Notes: generated from the sequence alone by a model not told the origin. Positions 43,779 to 53,499 are shown, counted from the stretch's first letter. The stretch: DNA of 64,000 bases from Enterococcus florum (GCF_004309355.1 NZ_BJCC01000009.1:1-64000); one strand, 5' to 3'. Numbers and translations are program-made.

Positions 43779-46053
43779 ATAGAGAGCTATGGTCTGTTCT
43801 TGAAATTACGTCACGACGTTGCTCTGGTGTTAGGTCGCGGAATTTAACCGCGTAGCCGGATACACGAATGGTGAAGTTCGCGTATTTCGGATTGTCGATA
43901 TCTTTGTCCATTTCTTCCAACAGTTCGCGACCAAAAACGTTGACGTTCAAATGATAACCGCCTTTGTCAAAGTACCCATCAAGGACATTGCGCAAGTTGT
44001 CGATCTGCATGTCTTCGTCATCTGAACGGCCAAGTGCACCTGGATTGATGGTTTGGGTATCAGAAATACCATCTTGCGCGCATGAGTAGTTTAACTTCGC
44101 TGTGGAGTTCAAAGAGGCCAATAGACCATTTTTTTCACCTAAGTATTTGCCATCTTGGTAGCTTGGGTTTGCGCCTGGAGCCAACGGTTTGCCTGCACGA
44201 CGTCCGTCTGGTGTGTTACCAGTGTTTTTACCGTATACAACGTTTGAAGTAATTGTCAGTAAAGACAAGGTTGGCGTTGAGTTGCGGTAAGTATGCTGAC
44301 GCTTGATTTGGCCCATGAAGTATTCCAAGATCCAGTTGGCTTCTGCGTCCGCTTCATCAATATCATTTCCGTAAGTTGGAAACTCGTTTTGCGGAATGTA
44401 ATCCACGGCAAGTCCATTTTCGTCACGGATGACTTTCACGTTACCATGTTTGATCGCCATCAATGAGTCAGCCGCATGAGAAATACCAGCGATCCCCGTT
44501 GCGAAGGTTCGTTTCAAGTCAGTATCCATCAAAGCCAATTGAGGCGCTTCATAGGCATATTTGTCGTGCATGTAATGAATCACGTTCAACGTGTTTACAT
44601 ACAATTCAGCTAACCAATCCATGATGTCTTTGTAATTCTCAATAAACGTATCGTAATCCAAGGTGTCGCCATCCATTGGGCGCATTTTTGGTCCAACCTG
44701 CATGTGGGTCATTTCATCCACACCACCATTGATGGCGTACAAGACAGCTTTTGCCAAATTAGCACGAGCACCAAAAAATTGCATGTCTTTCCCGATAACC
44801 GTTGCCGACACACAGCAAGCGATCGCTGCATCGTCAGAACCCCAGTATTGACGCAATAGATCGTCATTTTCTAATTGAATCGAAGAGCTTTGTTTTGCCA
44901 CTTTTGCTGCGTAGGTCCTAAAGCCTTCTGGCAGTTTTGATGAATACAAAACAGTCAAGTTTGGCTCTGGTGAAGGTCCCATGTTCGTCAATGTGTGCAG
45001 GATACGGAAATCATTCTTCGTGACTAATGAAGAACCATCCATGTTCATCCCAGCAATCGACAAAGTCGCCCAAATTGGATATCCAGAGAACAATTGGTTG
45101 TATTCTGGTGTACGGGCAAATTTCACCATACGCAATTTCATGATCAAGTGGTCGATTAATTCTTGTGCTTCAAATTCAGTAATCACGCCGCGGTCCAAGT
45201 CGCGTTGAATGTAAATATCCAAGAAAGCTGAGATACGGCCGATCGACATAGCCGCGCCGTTTTGTGATTTGATAGCTGCCAGGTAGCCAAAGTATAACCA
45301 TTGGATGGCTTCTTTGGCGTTTGCTGCTGGTGCAGAAATATCAAAGCCGTAAGAAGCCGCCATTTCTTTCATGTCTTTCAAGGCGCGGTATTGTTCAGAT
45401 ACTTCTTCACGCAATTGAATGATATCGTTGGTCATGGTTTTGTTGCCGACTAATTTCAAGTCCTTCATCTTTTGTTCCATCAAATAGTCGATTCCGTATA
45501 AAGCTACTCGCCGGTAGTCGCCGATGATGCGGCCGCGGCCGTAAGCATCTGGCAGACCAGTGATAATTTTGTTTTTACGTGCTAACCGCATTTCGTCGGT
45601 GTAAGCATCGAAGACACCTTGGTTGTGGGTCTTGCGCCATTTGCTGAAGATGAATGACATATTATCGTCTACGTCATAGCCGTTTGATTCTAAAGCTTTG
45701 TTGGCCATATTGATGCCGCCAAAGGGCATGAAGGCTTGCTTCAATGGGACATCGGTTTGCAAACCGACGATTTTTTCTTCTTCTTTGATCAGATAGCCTG
45801 GCTCATGAGAAGTGATGGTTGCTGGGATGTTGGTGTCCATGTCGTAAACGCCGTTGTTTTTGTGTTGAACTTCGAATAGTTCCTGCAGCTTATCCCATAG
45901 AGTCTTCGTGCTCGGAGCAGCTTCTTCTAAAAAGCTGTCGTCACCAGTATATTCCGTATAATTGCGTTTGATGAAGTCTAAGGTATTTACTTCATTTTGC
46001 CATTTGCCGGTTTCAAACCCGTTCCATTGTTCAAAGCGTAATTTGTTTTCCAT
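43777..46053 (-). CDS. pflB: Formate C-acetyltransferase (pyruvate formate-lyase)
   Basis: This 758-residue glycyl-radical enzyme converts pyruvate and CoA to acetyl-CoA and formate under anaerobic conditions. The catalytic Cys pair is in [12 protein letters not shown], and the radical Gly in [10 protein letters not shown] near the C-terminus. ATG 46053 has AAGGAG upstream; a TTG one codon earlier is less likely. The extreme C-terminus reads RTDHSSL. The activase gene pflA, often next to pflB, is not adjacent here. Confidence 0.95.
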   Translation of the reverse strand: MENKLRFEQWNGFETGKWQNEVNTLDFIKRNYTEYTGDDSFLEEAAPSTKTLWDKLQELFEVQHKNNGVYDMDTNIPATITSHEPGYLIKEEEKIVGLQTDVPLKQAFMPFGGINMANKALESNGYDVDDNMSFIFSKWRKTHNQGVFDAYTDEMRLARKNKIITGLPDAYGRGRIIGDYRRVALYGIDYLMEQKMKDLKLVGNKTMTNDIIQLREEVSEQYRALKDMKEMAASYGFDISAPAANAKEAIQWLYFGYLAAIKSQNGAAMSIGRISAFLDIYIQRDLDRGVITEFEAQELIDHLIMKLRMVKFARTPEYNQLFSGYPIWATLSIAGMNMDGSSLVTKNDFRILHTLTNMGPSPEPNLTVLYSSKLPEGFRTYAAKVAKQSSSIQLENDDLLRQYWGSDDAAIACCVSATVIGKDMQFFGARANLAKAVLYAINGGVDEMTHMQVGPKMRPMDGDTLDYDTFIENYKDIMDWLAELYVNTLNVIHYMHDKYAYEAPQLALMDTDLKRTFATGIAGISHAADSLMAIKHGNVKVIRDENGLAVDYIPQNEFPTYGNDIDEADAEANWILEYFMGQIKRQHTYRNSTPTLSLLTITSNVVYGKNTGNTPDGRRAGKPLAPGANPSYQDGKYLGEKNGLLASLNSTAKLNYSCAQDGISDTQTINPGALGRSDDEDMQIDNLRNVLDGYFDKGGYHLNVNVFGRELLEEMDKDIDNPKYANFTIRVSGYAVKFRDLTPEQRRDVISRTDHSSL

Positions 46054-46481
46054 CAAAAATTCTCCTTATCGATTAATAGTAAGACGAAATGCTTTACAAA
46101 AAATATTCTGCTTTCATTTGCTGTCTCATTTCTTTGATTAATCACACTTTCTGGAAGGGGATTATCAATTGGAATGTTTAAATGAGAATAAAGAGCAAAT
46201 AAAACCGTGAAAGAAAGCGCTTCTTAGTAACTGGAGTATAACAGAAATGCATGCTGTTTTTCCAGTCTTTTTTTGGATTTATTAAAATAATTCTCGTTAT
46301 TTACATATTTTGTATAACAGATGAAACGTCTGTATAACAGTTTATGATATAAATTTAATAATAATAAATTTAATCTAATCGAATTTAAATAATAGAAGAA
46401 TAAGAGGAATTGTGACAAAACGGATAAACCATCAATACGCGAATGTTGGATGTAGTATAGTATAGGAAAGGAGTGATTGAG
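46054..46481. promoter_or_regulatory. AT-rich divergent intergenic region upstream of pflB
   Basis: This 428-bp gap carries three copies of GTATAACAG (46236-46244, 46312-46320, 46332-46340), the last two exactly 20 bp apart. It also has an imperfect cre-like AAGAAAGCGCTTCTT near 46211 and two TAAATTTA palindromes (46350, 46365). It is likely the control region of pflB on the left and of the toroid-like gene on the right. No credible gene was seen in it. Confidence 0.5.
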
Positions 46482-47342
46482 ATGGATACAGCGCTGCAGT
46501 TAAGAATTGCGTATGAGCAGGGCAAAACAGGTTCAGACTCAGAAATTGACCAAGCACTCAGCCAATCTGCTTTGGTAGAAAAATTAAGTCGTGATTGGGA
46601 ATCTAATCGGTTTTTTGCGATTTTTCGGTTAATCTGCTTCAGTGAGATTCCCTTTGCAGAACGACTTCCTTATGTAAAAAAGCTGTTGGATTATGTCACA
46701 GAAGAAGTGGCCACAGAGCAAGGGTTTTCTTATACGGGAAAAGTGGATTTCATTGTTCCTTGTTATAACGCTATGCTGTTGGAAGCCTATACGCGACTTG
46801 GCAAAGCGGACTCTCCAGAAGTTCATGCAGCGTTGGCGTGGATCAAAGAATACCAAGTGTTTGAACGGAACAAAACTACTCGTTGGCCTTATCAAGGGAT
46901 TTGTAAGCACGGCGGCTGTCTGAGATCGGTCCCTTGTTATATCGGGATTGGCAAAACAACACGGGCACTGATTGCTTATGCTGAACACACGAGTCAGAGT
47001 GATCCAGCCGTGCAAGCGATGATTCATCAGGGGGCGGAGTACATGCTGAAGCATCATTTCTATCAACGACTTTCCAATCAAAAACCGATCAGTCCGCACA
47101 TTACGGATATTATGTTTCCGCAGGCTTATATGCTCTCGGTCACTGATTTAGTGTATATTGCGAACAAGTGTGATTTGTGGGGAGATCCTCGAAGCAACGC
47201 ATTGCAAGAGTTGTTAGACCAAAAAGCGGTCGGAGAACAGCAATGGAAGCTGGACTATATTTATGGACATAAGGGGTATAAAGCGTTCGAAACACGTCGC
47301 AAGCCTTCAGAATGGATTCATCATTGTTTTACAACCAACTAG
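46482..47342 (+). CDS. Uncharacterised protein, prenyltransferase/squalene-oxidase-repeat-like
   Basis: This 286-residue, probably cytoplasmic, all-helical protein lacks a signal peptide. Helical repeats and the motif KHGGCLRSVPCYIGIGKTT with nearby RWPYQGIC and HHFYQ recall alpha/alpha-toroid folds of prenyltransferase-repeat proteins. No catalytic DXDD was seen. ATG 46482 is chosen because AAGGAG lies 8 bases upstream; GTG 46473 overlaps that site. It is transcribed alone, divergently from pflB. Function unknown; three cysteines in the KHGGC..PC region might bind metal. Confidence 0.6.
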   Translation: MDTALQLRIAYEQGKTGSDSEIDQALSQSALVEKLSRDWESNRFFAIFRLICFSEIPFAERLPYVKKLLDYVTEEVATEQGFSYTGKVDFIVPCYNAMLLEAYTRLGKADSPEVHAALAWIKEYQVFERNKTTRWPYQGICKHGGCLRSVPCYIGIGKTTRALIAYAEHTSQSDPAVQAMIHQGAEYMLKHHFYQRLSNQKPISPHITDIMFPQAYMLSVTDLVYIANKCDLWGDPRSNALQELLDQKAVGEQQWKLDYIYGHKGYKAFETRRKPSEWIHHCFTTN

Positions 47343-47345
47343 CTA

Positions 47346-47396
47346 AAAAAAAGAAAACGAGCAGACGATTCAGCGCTGAATTGTCTGCTCATTTTT
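47346..47396. terminator. Bidirectional terminator
   Basis: GAGCAGACGATTCAG and CTGAATTGTCTGCTC form a 15-bp stem (one G-T pair) with a two-base loop. A T run follows on the plus strand and A-rich sequence precedes it. Confidence 0.88.
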
Positions 47397-47398
47397 CG

Positions 47399-48796
47399 TT
47401 AGATTTTGTCTGACAGCTGCTGTTCTCTGTCCTCAGGGATTTGTTCCTTCGAACGATAAAGCCAGATACCCAGCAAAAAGGTAATCAGGGTTCCGACTAC
47501 ATAAGTACCGATCACAAAAGCGGAATCAGCAGTGATGAACATGAAGAGAATGCTTAAAAGCAAACAGGCTTCGCCTAAAATTACACAAATCATCAACCCT
47601 GTTTTCCCACCAGGCACTTGATAGATGCGGGACATCTCTGCATCTTTTTTTCGTAAAATGACTGCTGCCGGAAACATAAAGAGATAGGGAATCATCAAGA
47701 TGATCACACTGAACGAAAAGATCGTCCAAAAAATAGCATTGGCATCTCCGGTCGTTGCATAATTGATGATGATCAGAAAAGTCGCTACGATCCCCATAAA
47801 GTAGTACAATCCATCAGGCGTTCCATATTTTTTGCTGCGGTGCTTCAAGAACCGATTTCGCTGATCCAAACGAGCAGCTATAAAGACTTCATTGGCTCCG
47901 AGGGTCCAAGATACCATGTTGGAAATCAAGGTGCTCATCGCAACTAATATAATGATATAAAAGACAGGCATTTGCAGCTCGCCGAATACCCTGCACAGTT
48001 CCAGCAAAGCGTAATAAAAGCCGTCAACCGTATCGATCTGATTTGCTGGTACGGCAACTAACACGCCATAGGTGCCGAAAATGTATAGAGCAGAAATAGC
48101 GATACCTGCAACGACAGTCATTTTCGGAATCGTTTTACCAGGATTCTCAATTTGATTTCCGATCGAACCAATCAACTCAAAGCCTAGTAAGTTATAAATG
48201 ATCACGGAAATATAGCGAACCGTATTTCCTGGCGTGGGAATGAAGGAAGCAGCCGAAAAATCATTCGCTGATCCGTGTTTTACAGCGTAAAGAATCCCCA
48301 TTAAACCAAATATCAACAAAACCGCTACTTTAAAAATAGCCGCAATATTGGTGACGGTTACAGAAAGATCCACTCCGCGGATCCCAATGTATACGATCAA
48401 CCAGCACATGATCAATGCCAACCCTGCTAAAAAAATAGGGCTGGCGTTCGGCATAAATGCATAAGAAAACCAGCTGGAGAAGGCCACAAACACAGCCGGC
48501 ATCCAAAAGGCTACATTTACCCAGTAAAACCAGCCATTCAACACCCCGACCTTATCTCCAAAGGCCCGCTTGATCCATAAATAAATTCCGCCATCTCCTG
48601 GATAATTGCTGCCTAGTTCGGCAGTAACCAGACCATACGGCAAAAAGAAAAGCACCGTAGTAATCAGCCAAATCGTAATAGACGAAACCCCGATCGCTGA
48701 AGAGGCAACGAAGGAATCCAATACCAAAACACTGCAAATCGTAAACAAAATACTTTTTACCAAGCTTACTTTTTTCTCTTCCATGGGTTTACTCAT
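47399..48796 (-). CDS. APC-family amino acid/polyamine transporter
   Basis: This 465-residue permease has about 12 membrane helices. APC signatures include SIGVSSITIW, GSNYPGDGGIYLWIKRAFGDKVG and NLLGFELIGSIGNQIENPGKTIPK. The start is ATG 48796 (MSKPMEEKK), with AGGAAAGGA directly upstream; ATG 48784 is possible. A longer open frame to 48967 overlaps the divergent regulator and is not used. Its neighbours, a LuxR regulator and agmatine deiminase, suggest an agmatine or polyamine antiporter like AguD. Confidence 0.82.
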   Translation of the reverse strand: MSKPMEEKKVSLVKSILFTICSVLVLDSFVASSAIGVSSITIWLITTVLFFLPYGLVTAELGSNYPGDGGIYLWIKRAFGDKVGVLNGWFYWVNVAFWMPAVFVAFSSWFSYAFMPNASPIFLAGLALIMCWLIVYIGIRGVDLSVTVTNIAAIFKVAVLLIFGLMGILYAVKHGSANDFSAASFIPTPGNTVRYISVIIYNLLGFELIGSIGNQIENPGKTIPKMTVVAGIAISALYIFGTYGVLVAVPANQIDTVDGFYYALLELCRVFGELQMPVFYIIILVAMSTLISNMVSWTLGANEVFIAARLDQRNRFLKHRSKKYGTPDGLYYFMGIVATFLIIINYATTGDANAIFWTIFSFSVIILMIPYLFMFPAAVILRKKDAEMSRIYQVPGGKTGLMICVILGEACLLLSILFMFITADSAFVIGTYVVGTLITFLLGIWLYRSKEQIPEDREQQLSDKI

Positions 48797-48894
48797 TCCT
48801 TTCCTGTGTACCAAGGTATTGCATGGACTGAAGCAAAACCTTCGTTTTTTTAGTGATTTTTTCAAAGGGATCAGCCAACACAACGCTTGCAGAA

Positions 48895-48903
48895 TGGTAT
48901 AAT
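48895..48903 (+). promoter_or_regulatory. Extended -10 promoter of the LuxR regulator
   Basis: TGGTATAAT is a full extended -10 element 27 bases before the ATG. No good -35 is visible. Confidence 0.6.
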
Positions 48904-48929
48904 CAAGAAAAACGATCGGAGGGAATAAA

Positions 48930-49703
48930 ATGATACCGCTTCCTGATGAGGTGTGGCAGAAAATCAATACATTTATTTATGCGATCTATCAGACAGACTC
49001 CATGGACGCTTTACGCATGACCATATTGGAAAAACTGCCTGAGCTGGTTGTATCAGACTGTTCCTTTTTTGATATGGCCCGGATTGAAAAAGGCCAGACA
49101 CGTTACTATAATCCATTATCTCTAACCATCAGCCAGGAAAAATTAAATGAATATTTTGAATCGTTTATCTACGGCGATTACGTTTCCTGGATGTTTTCGC
49201 TTCATAAAAATTCTGTCGTTTATTGTGATTCAAAAATCGTCACTGAAGAAGTGCGAGAGCAAACCCCTTTGTACAACCAATGGCTGAAGCCGATGGATCT
49301 GTATTACAGCTGCGGGATAAATTTTGTACGAGAAAACATCCCCTATGGCTCGCTGAATCTTTTTAATTCTCAAAAGCGTGGTGATTTTACCCAGCAGGAT
49401 TTAACCCTTTTAACGATTTTAGAGCCGCACTTTACTCTTAAGCTGACTCAGTTATATCCTTATGGTCTGCCTATTTTATCCGATCAAACTGCTGAACAAC
49501 CGTTGGATAAGTTCCATTTAACTGAGCGGGAGCAAGAGGTGGTTCGTTGGTTGTGCTCCGAGGCTAGTATGGAAGAAATCAGTCAGCAAATGTACATTAG
49601 TGTTCATACCGTACGCAAACATGCGGCGAATATTTACCGCAAAACTTGTTGTAAAAACCGAAATCAGCTGGTCGCTTTAATGAATAAAGCGGTGACAACA
49701 TAA
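48930..49703 (+). CDS. LuxR-family regulator of the agmatine module
   Basis: This 257-residue regulator has no membrane segment. A C-terminal LuxR HTH reads LTEREQEVVRWLCSEASMEEISQQMYISVHTVRKHAANIYRK. The N-terminal 180 residues look like a GAF/sensory domain. It lies between the divergent APC transporter and the convergent agmatine deiminase gene, so it likely controls both. AguR of E. faecalis is also LuxR-type but membrane-bound. Confidence 0.82.
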   Translation: MIPLPDEVWQKINTFIYAIYQTDSMDALRMTILEKLPELVVSDCSFFDMARIEKGQTRYYNPLSLTISQEKLNEYFESFIYGDYVSWMFSLHKNSVVYCDSKIVTEEVREQTPLYNQWLKPMDLYYSCGINFVRENIPYGSLNLFNSQKRGDFTQQDLTLLTILEPHFTLKLTQLYPYGLPILSDQTAEQPLDKFHLTEREQEVVRWLCSEASMEEISQQMYISVHTVRKHAANIYRKTCCKNRNQLVALMNKAVTT

Positions 49704-49709
49704 GAAGGT

Positions 49710-49737
49710 CGCTGAGAATCAGACGGCATTCTCAGCG
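49710..49737. terminator. Hairpin between convergent genes
   Basis: CGCTGAGAAT and ATTCTCAGCG pair perfectly around an 8-nt loop. The T run is poor, so it may be a weak terminator or mRNA end protector. Confidence 0.55.
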
Positions 49738-49748
49738 TCCTCAAGTGA

Positions 49749-50852
49749 TTAAGGTTTCGGTTTTTGCAAGGTCATGCAGTGAATATTGCCGCCGCACAAA
49801 GACCATTCGCGACTCCAAATACGGACGATTTCCCGATCAGGCATTAATTCCTTGAACATTTTGCAGGCTACTTCATCCATAGGATCGTTAAATTGCGGTA
49901 CTACTAAGGCCCCATTAATCATGTAGCTGTTGATATAAGTGACCGCTAGCGGCAAGCCGCTTTCACGCGTAGCCGCAGTATCACTGATATCAATGCCAGC
50001 ATTTTCTTCTTCACTGATGTAAAGAATCTCAGGAATTGGCACTTTATGGATCTCTAATTTGCGTCCCTTCGCATCTGTTTCCTGACTCAAAATATCATAG
50101 GCTTCTTTCAATGGTTTGTATTGTGGATTTTCTTCGTCGTCCGTCCAGGAAAGAGCGATGACTCCAGGCTTGATAAAGAAGCAGACATCATCGATGTGTC
50201 CATCGGTCTCATCAAAGGCCATCCCATCTTTCAGCCAGATCACCTTTTCTAAGTTCATGTATTCCTTCAGCAATTCTTCGATTTCATCGCGAGACATTCC
50301 CGGATTGCGGTTGTCATTGAAGACACTGTTTTCAGTGATAATTAAGGTTCCTTCCCCATCTACCTGGGTCGCGCCTCCTTCAAGAATCAATTTTGCAGTG
50401 GCATCGTAACGATCGATGTTTTCTAATTCTAGTAATTTTTGAGCAAACTGAGAGTCCAGCTTCCAAGGGAAATACAATCCTTCATCTAAACCACCATACG
50501 CGTTGAATCCCCAGTCAACTCCACGAATATCACCTTTGTCATTGATGACATAGAACGGTCCTTTGTCCTGTGCCCAGGAATCATCTGTGGACATTTCAAT
50601 GACACGAACTTCTTCAGGTAAGCGAGCTCGCGCATTCTCATATTGTGCCGCTGAACAAATTACCCGAACCTCTTCATAAGGAATCATCTTCTCAACTACA
50701 TCCACAAAAACCTTTTGTGCCGGTTTACCGCCATCACGCCAAGTATCGGTACGCTCAGGCCAAATAATCCAAGAACATTCATGCTCTTCAAATTCTCCCG
50801 GCATCCGATAGCCGTCCTTTTTTGGTGTACTGTCTTTGATTGATCGTGCCAT
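49749..50852 (-). CDS. aguA: Agmatine deiminase
   Basis: This 367-residue member of the guanidine-modifying (PPAD-type) family hydrolyses agmatine to N-carbamoylputrescine and ammonia. Signatures are PGEFEEHECSWIIWP, DDSWAQDKGPF, LEGGATQVDGEGTLI, ETDGHIDDVCFF and the C-terminal CGGNIHCMTLQ with the catalytic Cys. ATG 50852 has AGGGAG 8 bases upstream; an in-frame GTG lies 9 bases earlier. Genes for putrescine carbamoyltransferase and carbamate kinase, present in the classical agu operon, are not nearby. Confidence 0.92.
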   Translation of the reverse strand: MARSIKDSTPKKDGYRMPGEFEEHECSWIIWPERTDTWRDGGKPAQKVFVDVVEKMIPYEEVRVICSAAQYENARARLPEEVRVIEMSTDDSWAQDKGPFYVINDKGDIRGVDWGFNAYGGLDEGLYFPWKLDSQFAQKLLELENIDRYDATAKLILEGGATQVDGEGTLIITENSVFNDNRNPGMSRDEIEELLKEYMNLEKVIWLKDGMAFDETDGHIDDVCFFIKPGVIALSWTDDEENPQYKPLKEAYDILSQETDAKGRKLEIHKVPIPEILYISEEENAGIDISDTAATRESGLPLAVTYINSYMINGALVVPQFNDPMDEVACKMFKELMPDREIVRIWSREWSLCGGNIHCMTLQKPKP

Positions 50853-51188
50853 GTTATCCACTCCCTTATTTTTGTTGTATTTAGTGTAGGCTTTATCGAC
50901 TAATTGAATAAATTAGTGTTGGTAATTATTTGTGCATACTACTCAAATGAAGTAGAGATAGAGTAGGCTACTAGGAAAAAATTGGGGTAAAAACATCTTT
51001 ACTGAGAAGGGGAAGCGATGAAGGTGGAAGGAGATTCGGAAAGTTATATGAAGCCTGATTAGACGTGAGTAAAAAGAGTGATCTCTGCTTCAAATCGTTT
51101 GTCTAGACAAAGACCAATAAAAAAAGCGATGACAAAATGTTTTTTTTGATCTCGTTTTTTTGTGTTGCACGAACTGTACAATCTTTCG

Positions 51189-51216
51189 TTGACAGAGAAT
51201 GTCTATGTGTTAAAAT
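51189..51216 (+). promoter_or_regulatory. Promoter of the acetolactate synthase operon
   Basis: TTGACA (51189-51194) and TAAAAT (51211-51216) are separated by 16 bases. Confidence 0.75.
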
Positions 51217-51237
51217 GCAAGTAATTACTTGCATTTT
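51212..51237. promoter_or_regulatory. Perfect 26-bp palindrome, probable TetR operator
   Basis: The half-site AAAATGCAAGTAA is followed by its exact complement. It overlaps the -10 element and the start point, ideal for repression, and stands 20 bases before the ATG. A TetR-family gene is the third gene of this operon. Confidence 0.85.
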
Positions 51238-51257
51238 AGGGATAGGAGGTTGAACGG

Positions 51258-52940
51258 ATGATTTCGGGAGCTGAATTAGTCGTTAAAGCATTGATCGAAG
51301 AAGAGGTAGAGGTTTGTTTTGCTTACCCTGGCGGTCAGGCGATTGATTTGTTCGATGCACTTTATGAGAGAAAGGAATTTCGTGTGATCCTGCCTCGGCA
51401 TGAGCAGGGATTGATCCATGCGGCAGATGGGTATGCGCGATCAACTGGCAAAGTGGGCGTTTGTATGGTCACCAGCGGTCCTGGGGCCACTAATTTGATT
51501 ACTGGTATCGCCACGGCAGCGTACGACGCATCCCCGCTGGTTTGTTTTACCGGACAGGTAGCCACTCATTTAATTGGGAAGGACGCTTTTCAAGAGGTGG
51601 ACATGGTCGGAATCAGTCGATCCGTTGCAAAATACGCAGTCACTGTAAAACGGCGAGAGGAATTGGGGACAGTCATCAAAAAAGCCTTCACGATTGCGCA
51701 AACAGGCAAACCAGGAGTGGTGGTCGTGGATATTCCTAAAAATATTCAACAGCAATTAGGAACAGAGGCATATCCAAAAACGGTAGCGATCAGAGGATAC
51801 CATCCGCAAACAACAACGTCTGGAGAAAAAATTAAACAAGCCATTGAATGGCTGAATCAAGCACAAACCCCCGTCTTGTTAGTAGGCGGTGGTGTTCATC
51901 GCGGAAAAGCCTACCAGCAACTGTGTAAATTGGCCGAAGATTACGGACTCCCTGTTGTGACAACGATCATGGGAAAAGGGGCACTGCCCAGTGATCATGC
52001 ATGTTATATAGGCAATGCAGGCATTCATGGCAGTTTTTCTGCCAATCAAGCTTTGGTAACGTGCGATCTCCTGTTTGCCATCGGAACTCGGTTGAATGAT
52101 CGGGTGACTGGCAACAGCACTTCCTTTTGTTCTTCTGCCAAGGTGATTCATCTGGATATTGATCCCGCGGCGATAGGAAAAAATATAGAAACAGATCTAT
52201 CCTTGGTTGGAGATGTAGGCTGCATTTTGGCACAGATCAACCAAGAATCTCCAGCAAAGACTCACAAGAAATGGACCAAAACGCTTAAACAAGCAGCACT
52301 CGATCAACCGATCCATATGCCGGAATCGGGTCTGACACCAGAAGCCATTCTTTCTGCGATCAATCAACTCTTCTCATCCGCCATCGTCGTAACAGATGTT
52401 GGGCAAAATCAACTGTGGACCACACAGTTTTTACAAGTGAATCAAGAGCGTGAGCTGTTGACCTCTGGCGGGTTAGGAACGATGGGCTATGGTTTTCCAG
52501 CAGCTTTAGGGGCCAAAGTGGGCAATCCTGAAAAGGATGTTTTAGTGATAACTGGAGATGGCGGTTTTCAAATGAATCTACAAGAATTAGCGACTGCAGT
52601 CATTGAGAAAATACCGGTCATCATTTGTATTTTCAACAACGGCTGCTTGGGAAACGTCCGACAATGGCAAGAAATGTTTTATGACAAGCGCTACTCATTT
52701 ACTGATCTGCTGTCAGATGAGAGAAGCTATGTTCCGGACTTTATCGCGTTGGCACATAGCTACGGAGTTGAAGCAGTCCGAGTGGTAGAAGAAAAACAGA
52801 TCGAAGTGGCACTGAGACAAGCCAAAAAGAGTGTTGAGCGACCGTTTCTCATTGAATTTATCCTTGAGAGCCAGCAAAAGGTTCTGCCGATCGTTCCACC
52901 CGGTCAGAGTTTAGAGGAGATGATTTTGTATGGAGAGTAA
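51258..52940 (+). CDS. ilvB: Acetolactate synthase, large (catalytic) subunit
   Basis: This 560-residue ThDP enzyme condenses two pyruvates to acetolactate, or pyruvate with 2-ketobutyrate. Signatures are AYPGGQAIDLFDALYE, RHEQGLIHAADGYARSTGK (catalytic Glu), GKDAFQEVDMVGISRSVAKY, and the ThDP motif GDGGFQMNLQELATA to NNGCLGNVRQWQ. The DAFQE block and the paired ACT-domain subunit indicate the FAD-containing AHAS type rather than catabolic AlsS. It overlaps the small-subunit gene by 11 bases. No ilvC or ilvD is nearby. Confidence 0.92.
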   Translation: MISGAELVVKALIEEEVEVCFAYPGGQAIDLFDALYERKEFRVILPRHEQGLIHAADGYARSTGKVGVCMVTSGPGATNLITGIATAAYDASPLVCFTGQVATHLIGKDAFQEVDMVGISRSVAKYAVTVKRREELGTVIKKAFTIAQTGKPGVVVVDIPKNIQQQLGTEAYPKTVAIRGYHPQTTTSGEKIKQAIEWLNQAQTPVLLVGGGVHRGKAYQQLCKLAEDYGLPVVTTIMGKGALPSDHACYIGNAGIHGSFSANQALVTCDLLFAIGTRLNDRVTGNSTSFCSSAKVIHLDIDPAAIGKNIETDLSLVGDVGCILAQINQESPAKTHKKWTKTLKQAALDQPIHMPESGLTPEAILSAINQLFSSAIVVTDVGQNQLWTTQFLQVNQERELLTSGGLGTMGYGFPAALGAKVGNPEKDVLVITGDGGFQMNLQELATAVIEKIPVIICIFNNGCLGNVRQWQEMFYDKRYSFTDLLSDERSYVPDFIALAHSYGVEAVRVVEEKQIEVALRQAKKSVERPFLIEFILESQQKVLPIVPPGQSLEEMILYGE

Positions 52941-53499
52941 TACCAAAAAAAGATGGCTGAGTGTCTACGTCGAGAATGAAGTGGGTGTTTTGGCAAGAGT
53001 CGCTGGATTGTTTTCGGGAAAATTGTATAATTTAAATAGCTTAACAGTGGGTGAAACTGAAAAAGCCGATACCTCCCGAATGACCATTAGCGTAGTGAGC
53101 GATGATCGAACTTTTGAACAAGTGAAACATCAATTGGGCAATATGGTGGAAGTGATCGAGGTCATGGATTATACGGAAAAGGATTTTTTCTCAAAAGAGG
53201 TCATGTATATTAAGGTGTGGGAGAATGGCTCCTGCTCAGATGCTCTTTCAGTATTGGAGAGGGACTATTCATTTTCTGTGATCGATCGCAGTGAGGATCA
53301 GCTGATTATCGAGAGCGTAGCAAAGGAAAGTATTAATAACCAATTCCTGAAGGACCTTAAGCCCTTGTTTTCAGAACGAATAGAGATTGTTCGAGGCGGA
53401 AGTGCGGCCATTTCAGGAATTACACCCATGGATCAAGGAGGAACAAGTGAAACAGACACGCACCAATATTATGAATGCAGTCAAGAAGCTGATCATTGA
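52930..53499 (+). CDS. ilvN: Acetolactate synthase, small (regulatory, ACT) subunit
   Basis: This 189-residue regulatory subunit has an N-terminal ACT domain (WLSVYVENEVGVLARVAGLFSGKLYNLNSLTVG) and the usual second domain (FSKEVMYIKVW). These subunits confer valine feedback inhibition. The normal end near RGGSAAISG is extended by about 25 residues that overlap the TetR gene in another frame by 53 bases, so the tail may be non-functional. Confidence 0.9.
   Translation: MESNTKKRWLSVYVENEVGVLARVAGLFSGKLYNLNSLTVGETEKADTSRMTISVVSDDRTFEQVKHQLGNMVEVIEVMDYTEKDFFSKEVMYIKVWENGSCSDALSVLERDYSFSVIDRSEDQLIIESVAKESINNQFLKDLKPLFSERIEIVRGGSAAISGITPMDQGGTSETDTHQYYECSQEADH

Larger units (their letters stand above)
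50853..51257. promoter_or_regulatory. Divergent intergenic region between aguA and the acetolactate synthase operon
   Basis: This 405-bp gap holds a CTAATT/AATTAG inverted repeat at 50900-50916 near the aguA start, and the promoter and palindrome of the synthase operon at 51189-51237. A 14-codon frame at 51018-51062 with a fair ribosome binding site was seen but is not credited. The rest shows no gene. Confidence 0.5.

Noticed and set aside
46224-46418. Minus-strand 64-codon frame in the pflB upstream region
   Set aside because: It is low-complexity Leu/Tyr/Asn/Lys sequence from AT-rich DNA, across the putative regulatory repeats.
47399-48967. Longer version of the APC permease starting at 48967
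   Set aside because: The extra 57 residues overlap the divergent LuxR gene and its promoter; a ribosome binding site precedes the ATG at 48796.
51018-51062. 14-codon frame with a fair ribosome binding site upstream of the acetolactate synthase operon
   Set aside because: No leader-peptide feature such as a run of Val/Leu/Ile codons and no attenuator follows; probably chance.
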